From contig NZ_JAGHQT010000009.1 of NCBI RefSeq assembly GCF_017744155.1, positions 62,001-126,000 on the forward strand: a DNA stretch of 64,000 bases, read 5' to 3'. The notes under the pieces were generated by a model. It ran no database searches. It was not told where the DNA came from and was given only the letters and a program-made list of their open reading frames with translations. Shown here piece after piece: positions 46,982 through 55,734 of the stretch. The position numbers and the translations under genes were made by a program. How positions within the stretch are numbered: position 1 is the first letter of the stretch; every line of letters begins with the position of its first letter. This DNA comes from Endozoicomonas sp. G2_1 (GTDB taxonomy: Bacteria; Pseudomonadota; Gammaproteobacteria; Enterobacterales; Alteromonadaceae).

Positions 46982-47953
46982 ATGCTTCTCAAAGATATAC
47001 AAGCTTTAGCTGAGCACGATATGCAAGCGGTTAATTCGCTTATTTATCAGCAGTTACAATCAGATGTTGCCCTAATTAATCAATTGGGCATTTATATTGT
47101 TAATGGCGGCGGTAAGCGAATGAGACCTTTGCTCACTGTACTTGCTGCACGAGCATTGGGCTATCAGGGCGAAAAACACTGTGAACTAGCCGCGATTATT
47201 GAATTTATTCATACCGCGACTTTGCTTCACGACGATGTTGTAGATGAGTCAGAATTGCGACGCGGCCGCGAAACGGCTAACGCCTTATTTGGCAATAGCG
47301 CCAGTGTTTTAGTGGGTGATTTTTTATACACCCGCTCATTTCAAATGATGGTTGATCTCAACGACATGCGCATTATGCAGGTGCTAGCAGATGCAACAAA
47401 CAAAATTTCAGAGGGTGAAGTACTACAGTTGATGAACTGTAACGATCCTGAAACCACTGAAGCAAGCTACATGCAGGTAATTTACTGCAAAACTGCAAAA
47501 TTATTTGAAGCGGCCACTCAGTTGGCCGCAATATTAGCCCAAAAAAACGCTGATATTGAACAAGCAATGACCTTATACGGTATGCACTTAGGCACAGCTT
47601 TTCAGCTAATTGACGATGTCATGGATTACACCGCCGACAGCGCCGAAATGGGGAAAAACGTTGGTGACGATCTCGCTGAAGGTAAACCAACGCTACCTTT
47701 ACTTTACGCCATGCACAACGGTTCTGTCGAACAAAGCGCGCTCATTCGAGAGGCGATTGAAAAAGCCAATGGCATGGAGCATTTAGAGGCTATTTTAACA
47801 GCAATGTCAGAAACTGGCGCTTTAGAATACGCGCGCAAAATAGCAGAACAAGAAGCGGATAAAGCGATTAATGCCTTATCTGTACTGCCAGAATCAGATC
47901 ACAAACAGGCGCTAATTAGCTTGGCAAACCTCGCGGTTAACAGAAGCCACTAA
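46982..47953 (+). CDS. ispB: Octaprenyl diphosphate synthase
   Basis: Makes the side chain of ubiquinone and menaquinone from FPP and IPP. The 323-residue protein has both aspartate-rich motifs: LLHDDVVDESELRRG and LIDDVMDYTAD. The ATG at 46982 is the conserved start. The position divergent from rplU is the conserved gammaproteobacterial arrangement. Confidence 0.96.
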   Translation: MLLKDIQALAEHDMQAVNSLIYQQLQSDVALINQLGIYIVNGGGKRMRPLLTVLAARALGYQGEKHCELAAIIEFIHTATLLHDDVVDESELRRGRETANALFGNSASVLVGDFLYTRSFQMMVDLNDMRIMQVLADATNKISEGEVLQLMNCNDPETTEASYMQVIYCKTAKLFEAATQLAAILAQKNADIEQAMTLYGMHLGTAFQLIDDVMDYTADSAEMGKNVGDDLAEGKPTLPLLYAMHNGSVEQSALIREAIEKANGMEHLEAILTAMSETGALEYARKIAEQEADKAINALSVLPESDHKQALISLANLAVNRSH

Positions 47954-47954
47954 G

Positions 47955-48803
47955 TTAAAAAACATTAGCCGCATTTGGAGCAATAATCGCAAGGATTGAA
48001 AATTGCTCCACTTGAGCAAACTCCAGTGCTTTATTCAAATCTTGCTCAGTCAAACTGACCTCGTTCAACAATTGTTCATTGATTAAATCTGTATAATTCA
48101 ACTTATCGTAGTAAGCCTGTCTCAGCATGATACGCTTGGCAACATGCAACAATTTCACATCGATATTTAGTGAACTAAGCTCTTCATCTTGGTCTTGACG
48201 GCGAATCGGCTCTACAATACTAAAAGGCAATTGCCAACACTTAAATAGCTCGGCACTGCACTGTGCATAACTAAACCCCAATAATTGTGTCTGCTTATGC
48301 CAAGGTAAAAGCTGCCCTTGCCCAGGTGTCGCTTGCTCAACGACTTCAGGGTTGTAATGAGCAACAACCAACTCGCCTAAATTGTGCAGTAAACCAAGGA
48401 CAAACAGCCGCTCAGCGTTTGGTACTTTTAACTGATGCCCTAACGCTTTTATCACCAAGGCAGTAAACACGCTATCAAGCCAAAAATTATCTAAATATTT
48501 GCTATCGGCCTCGAGGTTCTTAAATGCATCACTAGTACATTTAGCAATCACTAAGTTGTAAATTTCAGTAATACCAAGAACTAGTATTGCTTTAGATAAG
48601 GTATCAATTTTACGCGGATAGTTGAAAAACGAACTATTGGCTAACTTAAGCACTGACGCCGCTAAAGCGGGATCAACTAAAATAACATCAGCAATGTCAT
48701 CAATAGTAGAGCTCTCATCGTCAATGAGGGCTTTTATCTGTAAAAAGGAATCAGATAAAACAAAAATATCGCTCGCTTGCTTGGCAAGTTCACTTGCTGT
48801 CAT
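47955..48803 (-). CDS. HDOD-domain signalling protein (first of two paralogues)
   Basis: A 282-residue protein whose middle is an HDOD domain (about residues 15-215). It has features such as VILVDPALAASVLKLANSSFFNYPRKIDTLSKAILVLG and LFVLGLLHNLGELV. HDOD proteins are regulators of cyclic-di-GMP or chemotaxis-linked signalling without enzymatic activity. The TTG at 48830 is an alternative start, but the ATG at 48803 (MTASELAKQ) has a GAG ribosome site and aligns in length with the paralogue at 59347-60198. Convergent with ispB. Confidence 0.85.
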   Translation of the reverse strand: MTASELAKQASDIFVLSDSFLQIKALIDDESSTIDDIADVILVDPALAASVLKLANSSFFNYPRKIDTLSKAILVLGITEIYNLVIAKCTSDAFKNLEADSKYLDNFWLDSVFTALVIKALGHQLKVPNAERLFVLGLLHNLGELVVAHYNPEVVEQATPGQGQLLPWHKQTQLLGFSYAQCSAELFKCWQLPFSIVEPIRRQDQDEELSSLNIDVKLLHVAKRIMLRQAYYDKLNYTDLINEQLLNEVSLTEQDLNKALEFAQVEQFSILAIIAPNAANVF

Positions 48804-48864
48804 ATAGTACTCGTTCTCAATTGCAACCAATAAAACTAATACCTATCTATAAGATAAGAAATTT

Positions 48865-49698
48865 TTAGCTGATTTCAACACTAACTTGATAAGCGCCGTA
48901 TTTTCGAATATTGATTACGCCAGTGTCGAGTAATAAATATTGCCCTTTGATTCCTTGAATAACACCTGAAATGGTCGGTGTTTTATCCAGATTTAACGAC
49001 GTGATTTTCTCGGGATATTGATTAATAGGATAGGTTAACTCGACGACATCTTCATCTAAAGCTTCGATGCAGTCTTCACCATATTTTGCTTTGATGTCGG
49101 CGAGTTTTTCTTCAATCATTGGCATTAGCTGTTGCGCTTGTTGCTTTAAATCAATCACTGCTGCTGGCTCCTTGAGCATAGCGCGCCAATTGGTTTTATC
49201 GTTGATAAAGTCAGCAAGTGCAACTTCAACTAAGCCCGAAATCAAGCGACTTTTGACATAAAAAATAGGCAACGCTTGGCTAGCGCCTTGGTCAACCCAA
49301 CGGGTCGGAATTTGAGTATGGCGGGTAATCCCCACTTTTACGCCAGAAGTATTGGCCAAATAAACATAGTGGCCAATCATGCAATTGCGCTCTCCCCACG
49401 CAGGTTCGCGGCAAGTGCCTTGATCAAAGTGACAGGTTTCAGGTTTCATCACACACATATCACATTGCGCAAGCCTTTGAGTACAGGGATAACAAAAGCC
49501 TTGTGAATAACTTTTTTTAGTCGCTTGACCACAGTGACTGCACTTTATCTCACCATCAAAGTTAATGGTTAGGGTTTTACCCAATAACTGATTGAGCGCT
49601 ATGCGCTCTTGCCCTACTGGTAAGGCGTATTCGATATCGCCGTTTTTAAATAATTGGCTACTCAATTTGGCTAGAGCACCAGAAGCTGTTTGATTCAT
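48865..49698 (-). CDS. DUF2797 zinc-ribbon protein
   Basis: A 277-residue protein of the DUF2797 family. Two cysteine clusters, CSHCGQATKKSYSQGFCYPC (about residues 56-75) and CDMCVMKPETCHFDQGTC (about residues 79-96), indicate zinc binding. The central region has VKVGITRHTQIPTRWVDQGASQALPIFYVKSR, which is family-typical and reminiscent of GIY-YIG-like folds. Single-gene unit next to HDOD; function unknown. Confidence 0.85.
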   Translation of the reverse strand: MNQTASGALAKLSSQLFKNGDIEYALPVGQERIALNQLLGKTLTINFDGEIKCSHCGQATKKSYSQGFCYPCTQRLAQCDMCVMKPETCHFDQGTCREPAWGERNCMIGHYVYLANTSGVKVGITRHTQIPTRWVDQGASQALPIFYVKSRLISGLVEVALADFINDKTNWRAMLKEPAAVIDLKQQAQQLMPMIEEKLADIKAKYGEDCIEALDEDVVELTYPINQYPEKITSLNLDKTPTISGVIQGIKGQYLLLDTGVINIRKYGAYQVSVEIS

Positions 49699-49793
49699 AT
49701 AATTGCTATTTTAATTTGTTTTTATCTCGACTAATTATACCTTGTTCCCGCTATAATAGACTAACTTCAGTATAGAATATTGATAAAGTACTT

Positions 49794-50078
49794 ATGTCGA
49801 GCAGTAAGCCCTGGTACGTATACATGCTTAGGTGTTGTGACAACAGCTTATATACAGGCGTAACAACAGATATAGAACGACGAGTAGCAGAACACAATAC
49901 GAGTAACAAGGCCGCCAAGTACACCAGAGTAAGACGCCCGGTAGCATTGGCTTATGCAGAACAGCAAGAAAACCGAGTACTTGCCTGTAAGCGAGAATAC
50001 CAACTCAAGCAGCTAACCAAGAGAGAAAAAGAGCAACTAGTCTCAAACCAGAACAGTCAATATTCGCGACAGCAATAG
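49794..50078 (+). CDS. GIY-YIG nuclease-superfamily protein, YhbQ-like
   Basis: A 94-residue single-domain protein with WYVYMLRCCDNSLYTGVTTDIERRVAEHN, the GIY-YIG core (here VYM...YTG), and the family's C-terminal ACKREYQLKQLTKREKEQLV. UPF0213/YhbQ members act on DNA in some species. The start codon at 49794 is ATG after a short AT-rich leader. Function in this organism is inferred only from family. Confidence 0.9.
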   Translation: MSSSKPWYVYMLRCCDNSLYTGVTTDIERRVAEHNTSNKAAKYTRVRRPVALAYAEQQENRVLACKREYQLKQLTKREKEQLVSNQNSQYSRQQ

Positions 50079-50188
50079 TCAAGATTACCAGCAAAGCTGG
50101 TCTGCTTAGTGGTTTTGTTTTCGATTTAACCCGACCAACTTGCTAGAATAGCGCGTTTTTTATTATTTATTCTTATTAGAACGCCAAA

Positions 50189-50896
50189 ATGTTTATCGAA
50201 CAGTACTATCATACCAAGCAAGACCAAATATTTTTTAGCCGCCAGCAAGCAAGTGATTTTGCCAAAAATATCGCTGACGACTTTAATCCTCTTCACGATA
50301 TCGACGCCAAAAAGTTTTGTGTTCCTGGCGACTTATTGTTCGCAGTAATGCTGGCTAAACTCGGTTTGTACGAAAATATGCACTTTAATTTTTTAGGTAT
50401 GGTCAGTAACGACATCAACCTAAACTTTCCAAGTGTAATTGAAGACACAGCTACCGTTACTGACGACAATGGCAAAGAATTTTTAAGTGTCAGTGCCCAT
50501 GGTACGCATAGCAAAGACGATAAATTAATTGACTCGCTCACCAAAGCCTATGTCGAATTTTCTGGTCACACCTTCCCACATATATTAGTTAAATTGATGG
50601 CGGAAAACGGCGTCATGATTAACCCAACTCGGCCAATGATTATGTACGAAAGCATGTCGATTACCCTATCTAGCTTTCCTCAAGCAGAGGTAGAACTTGC
50701 ATTGGCTGATACTAGTCTGACGATTGAAGGCAAGCGAGCTACCGCCTGCTTACAATTTGATTTGATTGCTAACCAGCAAGTCATTGGTCACGGCAAAAAG
50801 CACATGTTATTAAGTGGTTTACGTCCGTATTGCGCAGACACTATGGACAAAGTAGTGGCCGACTACATCGAGAAAAAAGCCAACTATACTGCTTAA
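50189..50896 (+). CDS. DUF3581 protein
   Basis: A 235-residue protein of the DUF3581 family, found mainly in marine gammaproteobacteria. It starts MFIEQYYHTKQDQIFFSRQQASDFAKNIADDFNPLHDIDAKKFCVPGDLLFAVMLAKLGLYENMHFNFLGMVS. The pattern suggests a hotdog-like fold related to MaoC dehydratases (the DFNPLHD stretch resembles the hydratase motif), but no activity is known. The gene stands alone. Confidence 0.85.
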   Translation: MFIEQYYHTKQDQIFFSRQQASDFAKNIADDFNPLHDIDAKKFCVPGDLLFAVMLAKLGLYENMHFNFLGMVSNDINLNFPSVIEDTATVTDDNGKEFLSVSAHGTHSKDDKLIDSLTKAYVEFSGHTFPHILVKLMAENGVMINPTRPMIMYESMSITLSSFPQAEVELALADTSLTIEGKRATACLQFDLIANQQVIGHGKKHMLLSGLRPYCADTMDKVVADYIEKKANYTA

Positions 50897-50904
50897 TTTT
50901 CTGG

Positions 50905-50944
50905 TAAAAACAAGCGCTGGAGGCTATCAACGCCGCCAGCGCTT
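50905..50944 (-). terminator. Terminator of the small PGPGW gene
   Basis: AAGCGCTGG / CCAGCGCTT, a perfect 9-bp stem with a 15-base loop that overlaps the end of the small membrane-protein gene. It is followed on the minus strand by GTTTTTACC. Confidence 0.75.
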
Positions 50945-51133
50945 AGCAAACAAGGCATCTAATTTCTTCGCGCTACTGTTCGTCATTTTTTGCACTTTTC
51001 TCAGCCAAACTCGCGCCCAATTGTATTCTCTACTCAGCATCGCTAAACCAAGCGGCAAAAAGATAAACGCGGGCCCAGGTAAAATAACAAAAACAGTCCC
51101 GACGAACACCAAAAAAAACCACCAAGTAACCAC
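50927..51133 (-). CDS. PGPGW-like small membrane protein
   Basis: A 68-residue protein with a hydrophobic N-terminus (VTWWFFLVFVGTVFVILPGPAFIFLPLGLAMLSREYNWA) containing LPGPAFIFLPLGLAML, the PGPGW family pattern, then a basic tail. The start codon is GTG at 51133 (no in-frame ATG; a stop lies just upstream). A-rich ribosome site. Function unknown. Confidence 0.75.
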   Translation of the reverse strand: MVTWWFFLVFVGTVFVILPGPAFIFLPLGLAMLSREYNWARVWLRKVQKMTNSSAKKLDALFAKRWRR

Positions 51134-51300
51134 AGCTTTCTTTTTATTTGCTCCAAAACAGCAACCCTCTCAAGATAAAGACAAAATTTGAAAGCAGCTT
51201 TAACGCCAATAAATTAGTCTTTAAATATCAAATAGATAAAAAATATCATCAGAGGTGACATTTATTTTTGGTCAATTTCACCAATATTTATCACGCTGAG

Positions 51301-51840
51301 CTAATACTGCTGTTCGAAGATGACCTGCTGTCGCTGCTTGTCTTCTGCACACCAAACAAAGTCTTGCATCGTTTTAGTATTGCGACAACGTTTAGGCGAC
51401 TGATAAAAATTCAGCCAAGCTTGCAGCTGCTTGCCTTGATACTTGCTTTTTATCACTACAGGGTTATTGGCAACAAGTGACGTTAACGGCTTACGCGTTT
51501 CATGCTTGTTGACACTTGCTTGATGCTTTTTCGCCGCAATACTCTTCTGTTTACTGGCGACCTTTTTCTTTTTACTCCCCTTTTTACCTTTACTCTTGGT
51601 ATTGCTTTTACCTGTCAATTGACCGCGTTTGCACAACTGTAGCTTTTTCCACGCTTTGTCTTCTTGCGTTTTTAGCGACTGTTGACGCTTCGCACTATTG
51701 CCTTGCTTTTGCTTAATCTGCAACAACTTTAGTTTATTTTCATAGGACTGACAGTCTTGCTGACCGGCACTCGCGATATTAACAACAGCAAGTACCAAGC
51801 AGCTTATTGAAACAAAGAAAAAAGATTGGCTGGCTCTCAT
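51301..51840 (-). CDS. Exported lysine-rich hypothetical protein
   Basis: A 179-residue protein with a signal peptide (MRASQSFFFVSISCLVLAVVNIASA), a Lys/Gln-rich central region (about residues 30-115, with TKSKGKKGSKKKKVASKQKSIAAKKHQ) and a conserved-looking C-terminal part with three cysteines (CQ..., CRNTKTMQDFVWCAED). It is highly basic, so it might bind nucleic acid or acidic polymers; that is a guess. It is divergent from an exported DNA ligase (112 bp apart). No homologue of known function is recognised. Confidence 0.6.
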   Translation of the reverse strand: MRASQSFFFVSISCLVLAVVNIASAGQQDCQSYENKLKLLQIKQKQGNSAKRQQSLKTQEDKAWKKLQLCKRGQLTGKSNTKSKGKKGSKKKKVASKQKSIAAKKHQASVNKHETRKPLTSLVANNPVVIKSKYQGKQLQAWLNFYQSPKRCRNTKTMQDFVWCAEDKQRQQVIFEQQY

Positions 51841-51952
51841 AAGTTATCCTTAACTTGAAGATTCGTATTATTAGCATAGTTGCTGTCGGCAATACTGACA
51901 AACTAGCGCTATACTCTCGATAAGGATTGTTCGATATTAGCAAGGAGCTGGT

Positions 51953-52828
51953 ATGAAAATACTACAATTTTTAGCCATCACATTGGTTATCTCACTTACC
52001 TCTCATGCAGAAAGCACTGCAACTAAAACGTTAAAACTTCAACACGGCGTTGTTTATAAATCTCAATTAAATATTGGCGATTACTGGGTGAGTGAAAAGC
52101 TCGATGGCGTTCGCGGTTATTGGGATGGTCAACATCTATATACCAGGCGGGGAAATCAAATTCACGCCCCGAAATGGTTCAGCCAGTATTGGCCAAAGCA
52201 CGCGTTGGACGGAGAGCTGTGGGCTGGACGAGGAAGGTTTGAGTTCGCATCAGGCTGTGTTAGGCGCAAAACAGATAACGATTCATGTTGGCAACAAATG
52301 ACTTTTATGGTCTTCGATTTACCCGACCACGGTGGTAACTTCAGCCAACGAGTTCAAGCAATGAATACACTACAACAAAGTATCACTGACCAATCTCTTG
52401 ATATTGTCAGGCAGCGACAGTTAAGTTCAAATCAAGCATTAGACAACATGCTCAATACCGTTGTCGCTTCTGGCGGCGAAGGTCTCATGCTTCATCACCA
52501 AGATGCAAGTTATCAAGCAGGACGAAATCCCCAATTAATGAAGTTAAAACGCTATCAAGATGCCGAAGCCGTAGTCTTAGCCCATTTACCCGGTAAAGGT
52601 AAATACAGCGGCAAACTTGGTGCACTGTTAGTAGAAACTCCAGCAGGCGTTCAATTCAAAATAGGATCTGGCTTTACCGACAAACAACGGCAATATCCAC
52701 CTGAAGTCGGTGCTACCGTGACTTACAAATATTATGGCGTTACTAAAAATAATATCCCTCGTTTTGCCAGTTTTTTACGAGTAAGGGTCACAGATGTTGA
52801 TCAAAATACCAATGCATCTAAAAAGTAA
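51953..52828 (+). CDS. Exported ATP-dependent DNA ligase (LigE-type)
   Basis: A 291-residue minimal ATP-dependent DNA ligase. A signal peptide (MKILQFLAITLVISLTSHA) directs it to the periplasm. Nucleotidyltransferase motif I is K49-LDGVRG (EKLDGVRGYW), motif III MVFDLPDH, motif IV GGEGLMLHH, and motif V LMKLKRY. The C-terminal OB fold ends with KIGSGFTDKQR...RFASFLRVR. It lacks extra domains, as in Neisseria/Haemophilus LigE. It can act on DNA outside the cytoplasm, for example taken-up or extracellular DNA. Divergent from a lysine-rich exported protein. Confidence 0.9.
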   Translation: MKILQFLAITLVISLTSHAESTATKTLKLQHGVVYKSQLNIGDYWVSEKLDGVRGYWDGQHLYTRRGNQIHAPKWFSQYWPKHALDGELWAGRGRFEFASGCVRRKTDNDSCWQQMTFMVFDLPDHGGNFSQRVQAMNTLQQSITDQSLDIVRQRQLSSNQALDNMLNTVVASGGEGLMLHHQDASYQAGRNPQLMKLKRYQDAEAVVLAHLPGKGKYSGKLGALLVETPAGVQFKIGSGFTDKQRQYPPEVGATVTYKYYGVTKNNIPRFASFLRVRVTDVDQNTNASKK

Positions 52829-52927
52829 AAACAATAACAGAATATGTTATCTTACGGCTTTATTACAGAAACGCCGAAGCTAATACCGACTAAAGCGAAG
52901 CGAAACAGTATTGGGAGAGTAGTCACC

Positions 52928-53542
52928 ATGGAACTTCACCTTTGGTTATCATTTGTTATTATCTGTTTTTTAGGTGCTCTATCACCGGGACCAAGCCTCG
53001 CCGTTGTCCTCAAAAACACGATTAACGGTGGTTATAAAAGCGGCTCAGCAACTGCTATTAGTCATGGTTTTGGGGTTACCTTATACGCGATCATTAGTAT
53101 CACAGGCATTGGTATTGTTATCGCAGAATCACCTGCATTGTTTAATTTGATTAAATACGCTGGAGCAGCATTTTTGCTTTACCTTGGCGTGAAAGGCTTA
53201 ATGAGTAAAAAGTCTGCCGTATTAGTCAAAGACCAAAGCGAGGAAACCAACAAATCAGTCAATGGCTGGCGCGATGGTTTTCTCATCGCCTTTCTCAATC
53301 CCAAACTAGCGATTTTCTTTATCGCACTATTCAGCCAATTTGTTCAACCTGATGCCAGCTGGCTACAGCAGTTTATTCTTGTCGCGACAGTTGGTACTTT
53401 AGACACACTTTGGTACCTCATTGTCGCATTCTTTATCTCACGAGAAGCCTTTTTAAACAAGCTACACCGCAACAGCCATATTATTGACCGCATTGCCGGT
53501 AGTGTATTGGTACTATTGGCAATAAGAGTGGTAACAACCTAG
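52928..53542 (+). CDS. LysE-family amino-acid exporter
   Basis: A 204-residue inner-membrane protein with the LysE/RhtB pattern: LWLSFVIICFLGALSPGPSLAVVLKNTINGGYKSGSATAISHGFG, and AFLNPKLAIFFIALFSQF. Six TM segments. The start at 52928 (MELHLW) is the usual one; the longer frame from 52844 adds unrelated residues. A GGGAG ribosome site lies upstream. Substrate not predictable. Convergent with a methyltransferase gene. Confidence 0.9.
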   Translation: MELHLWLSFVIICFLGALSPGPSLAVVLKNTINGGYKSGSATAISHGFGVTLYAIISITGIGIVIAESPALFNLIKYAGAAFLLYLGVKGLMSKKSAVLVKDQSEETNKSVNGWRDGFLIAFLNPKLAIFFIALFSQFVQPDASWLQQFILVATVGTLDTLWYLIVAFFISREAFLNKLHRNSHIIDRIAGSVLVLLAIRVVTT

Positions 53543-53545
53543 TCT

Positions 53546-54436
53546 TTATTTGGGTAGATATTTAAAGTGTAAAACTTTTAACCCCTTACCTTGATGAGCT
53601 TCTTTAAACACCGCGGGGTTATCTAGTTGCTCAATAAATTTTAGATCGGGACATTCTTGTCGCACTTGTTCAAAGAGAAATTGTTCCGACAAATCGGGTG
53701 AATTAAGGCACAGCAAAGCATCACCAGTTGGCTTCAATAATTGCGGAACACGGCGAATAATTTTGCCGTAGTCGCGAGCAATATCAACACTGCCTTTTTG
53801 GAACGAAGGCGGATCAGAAATCAATAAATCGTAAGGGCCAAACTTTTTCAAACGGCTGTACGATTTAAAAATATCAACTCCTTGAAATACGACCTTGTCT
53901 AAATCTTGATCATTCAACCTGTGGTTATCACGCCCTTTTGCCAACGATGCCTTACTCAAATCTATATTGACCACTTGTTTGGCACCACCGGCAATGGCGG
54001 CAACAGAAAACGCACAGGTATAAGCAAACAGATTAAGCACGTTTTTATCACTACTGTGTTCTTTAACCCAGCGACGACCATTCGCCATATCGAGAAAAAG
54101 ACCAAAATTTTGCGCTTTGCTCAAGGTGATATGATATTTCAAGCCATGCTCATAAACAGTTATTTGCTCGATATTTTCCCCCCACAAACACTCAGTTGGT
54201 GCCATTGGACGACAGCGGTATTGCACTTGTACACAGCGACATTCGGGAATTAAAGCACGTAAACCTTGAACCTGTTGCTCAAGCCAATCGGTATCAACTT
54301 CTTCGTACAAAGTGATTAATAACACGGGCGAAAACCAGTCTACATTAACATGCGACAACTCAGGATAAGCATGGCCGCGGCCATGAAAAAGGCGCTGACA
54401 TTCAGACAAGTCAGCAATTTCGATGTATTCAAGCAT
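53546..54436 (-). CDS. Class I SAM-dependent methyltransferase (RlmI/RlmK-like C-terminal)
   Basis: A 296-residue methyltransferase resembling the catalytic domain of 23S rRNA methyltransferases. The SAM-binding region is NLFAYTCAFSVAAIAGGAKQVVNIDLSKASLAKG. The catalytic stretch is DLLISDPPSFQKGSVDIARDYGKIIRRVPQLL. It starts MLEYIEIADLSECQRLFHGRGHAYPELSHVNVDWFSPVLLI. The longer start at 54529 would overlap azlD by 53 bases and lacks conservation. RNA target unknown. It follows azlCD on the same strand. Confidence 0.85.
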   Translation of the reverse strand: MLEYIEIADLSECQRLFHGRGHAYPELSHVNVDWFSPVLLITLYEEVDTDWLEQQVQGLRALIPECRCVQVQYRCRPMAPTECLWGENIEQITVYEHGLKYHITLSKAQNFGLFLDMANGRRWVKEHSSDKNVLNLFAYTCAFSVAAIAGGAKQVVNIDLSKASLAKGRDNHRLNDQDLDKVVFQGVDIFKSYSRLKKFGPYDLLISDPPSFQKGSVDIARDYGKIIRRVPQLLKPTGDALLCLNSPDLSEQFLFEQVRQECPDLKFIEQLDNPAVFKEAHQGKGLKVLHFKYLPK

Positions 54437-54476
54437 AAAATGTGGCGAAAAAGCTAAAGGCAGAGGTTCAAAGGGA

Positions 54477-54794
54477 CTAAGTAAATAAATAAAATTTACA
54501 CAGCACAAAAACAGAGACACTAAGACCAATGGTCAAATATACATTGCGTGTCACTTTAGCCACTATGATAGCAATAATCGCCGCGATTAAATATGGATTA
54601 GACCAATCGCTGTTAAATTTACCGTGTTCAACAAAAATGATCGGTACCCAAATAGCCGTCAATACTGTTGGTCCACTATAACTCAAAAAACGCTCCAGCC
54701 GAGGACCGATGTTTAAGGGTAACTTAGGGTGAATAAACAAATAACGGGTCAGAAAAGTGACCATGGCCAGCAAAATTATCGTTAACACTGTCAT
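54477..54794 (-). CDS. azlD: AzlD-type branched-chain amino-acid export subunit
   Basis: A 105-residue membrane protein (MTVLTIILLAMVTFLTRYLFIHPKLPLNIGPRLERFLSYSGPTVLTAIWVPIIF), three or four TM segments. It overlaps azlC by 4 bases. AzlD with AzlC forms an exporter for branched-chain amino acids or their analogues. Confidence 0.9.
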   Translation of the reverse strand: MTVLTIILLAMVTFLTRYLFIHPKLPLNIGPRLERFLSYSGPTVLTAIWVPIIFVEHGKFNSDWSNPYLIAAIIAIIVAKVTRNVYLTIGLSVSVFVLCKFYLFT

Positions 54795-55519
54795 TCGCTC
54801 AGCCCTCTATTCATACGCTTGAGCAATAACTCACAACTGTAACCACTGAACATAGCAATAACAGCGGCAGCCACTAAGCCAAACTGCCAATGCCATAACT
54901 CAAAGACCACCGCCAAAACACCAGCAACAACAATGCTGACCAACGTGGGCAAATTAACAACGGCAGGAATAACAATGGCAATAAAGGTTGCCGCAATCGC
55001 AAACTCTAAGCCGAGCTCGGTAAGGTCGGGAAAAATATTACCCGCAGTCACACCAAGTGCATTCCAAATCAACCAATTGACGTAAAAACTACCGCCAGCA
55101 GCCAGCGCGTAATAACAACGCACTTTACCAACAAAAGACCGTTTATGACCAGAAAGTGCGAATAACTCATCGGTCAGTAAAAAGCCCAAGCTCAAACGCC
55201 ATTTAGTGGTCAATTGTTTCATTTTATGACGCAGCGCGAGACCATATAAAAAATGCCGAGAACTGATAATAAAAGCGGTAAACAACAATGTGATAATCGA
55301 AGTATTACTGGCGATAAGCTCAATAGAAACCAATTGCACCGCACCGGCAAAAACCAGTGCAGGCATCAACATCGATTCAAACTCAGAAAAGCCTCGTTGA
55401 ATCGCCAATGAACCACATAAAATTCCCCAAGGAATTACCGCTAAATTGAGTGGCAACATATCCCAAAAGCCTTTTTTTAACGCTTGATTGAGCACCGATG
55501 TTTTTGCATTTGACGACAA
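54791..55519 (-). CDS. azlC: AzlC-family branched-chain amino-acid exporter
   Basis: A 242-residue inner-membrane protein (GFWDMLPLNLAVIPWGILCGSLAIQRGFSEFESMLMPALVFAGAVQLVSIELIA...SSRHFLYGLALRHKM...FLLTDELFAL) of the AzlC family, five or six TM segments. Coupled to azlD through a 4-base overlap. Confidence 0.92.
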   Translation of the reverse strand: MSSNAKTSVLNQALKKGFWDMLPLNLAVIPWGILCGSLAIQRGFSEFESMLMPALVFAGAVQLVSIELIASNTSIITLLFTAFIISSRHFLYGLALRHKMKQLTTKWRLSLGFLLTDELFALSGHKRSFVGKVRCYYALAAGGSFYVNWLIWNALGVTAGNIFPDLTELGLEFAIAATFIAIVIPAVVNLPTLVSIVVAGVLAVVFELWHWQFGLVAAAVIAMFSGYSCELLLKRMNRGLSE

Positions 55520-55734
55520 AATAACGTCCTTTTGATAAGACCAACTTCTATTTAGTGAGTGTTTTATTAGAGACTAACCAGCTGCGATCAAAGGGTAAGG
55601 GAAAGTGTCAACGCGCGGATCAAAAATCTCGCTACTACTTTACGATAGTATTTGTTGCTAAGGAAGCTGCTATCACTTAATAGTCGTTATTATTCAACAC
55701 TATGGCAAAATTCTTTATCACATTAAAAGGCGGG

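Noticed and set aside
50087-50101. Short hairpin ACCAGC-AAA-GCTGGT after the GIY-YIG gene
   Set aside because: Stem of six with no T-run directly after; too weak to call a terminator.
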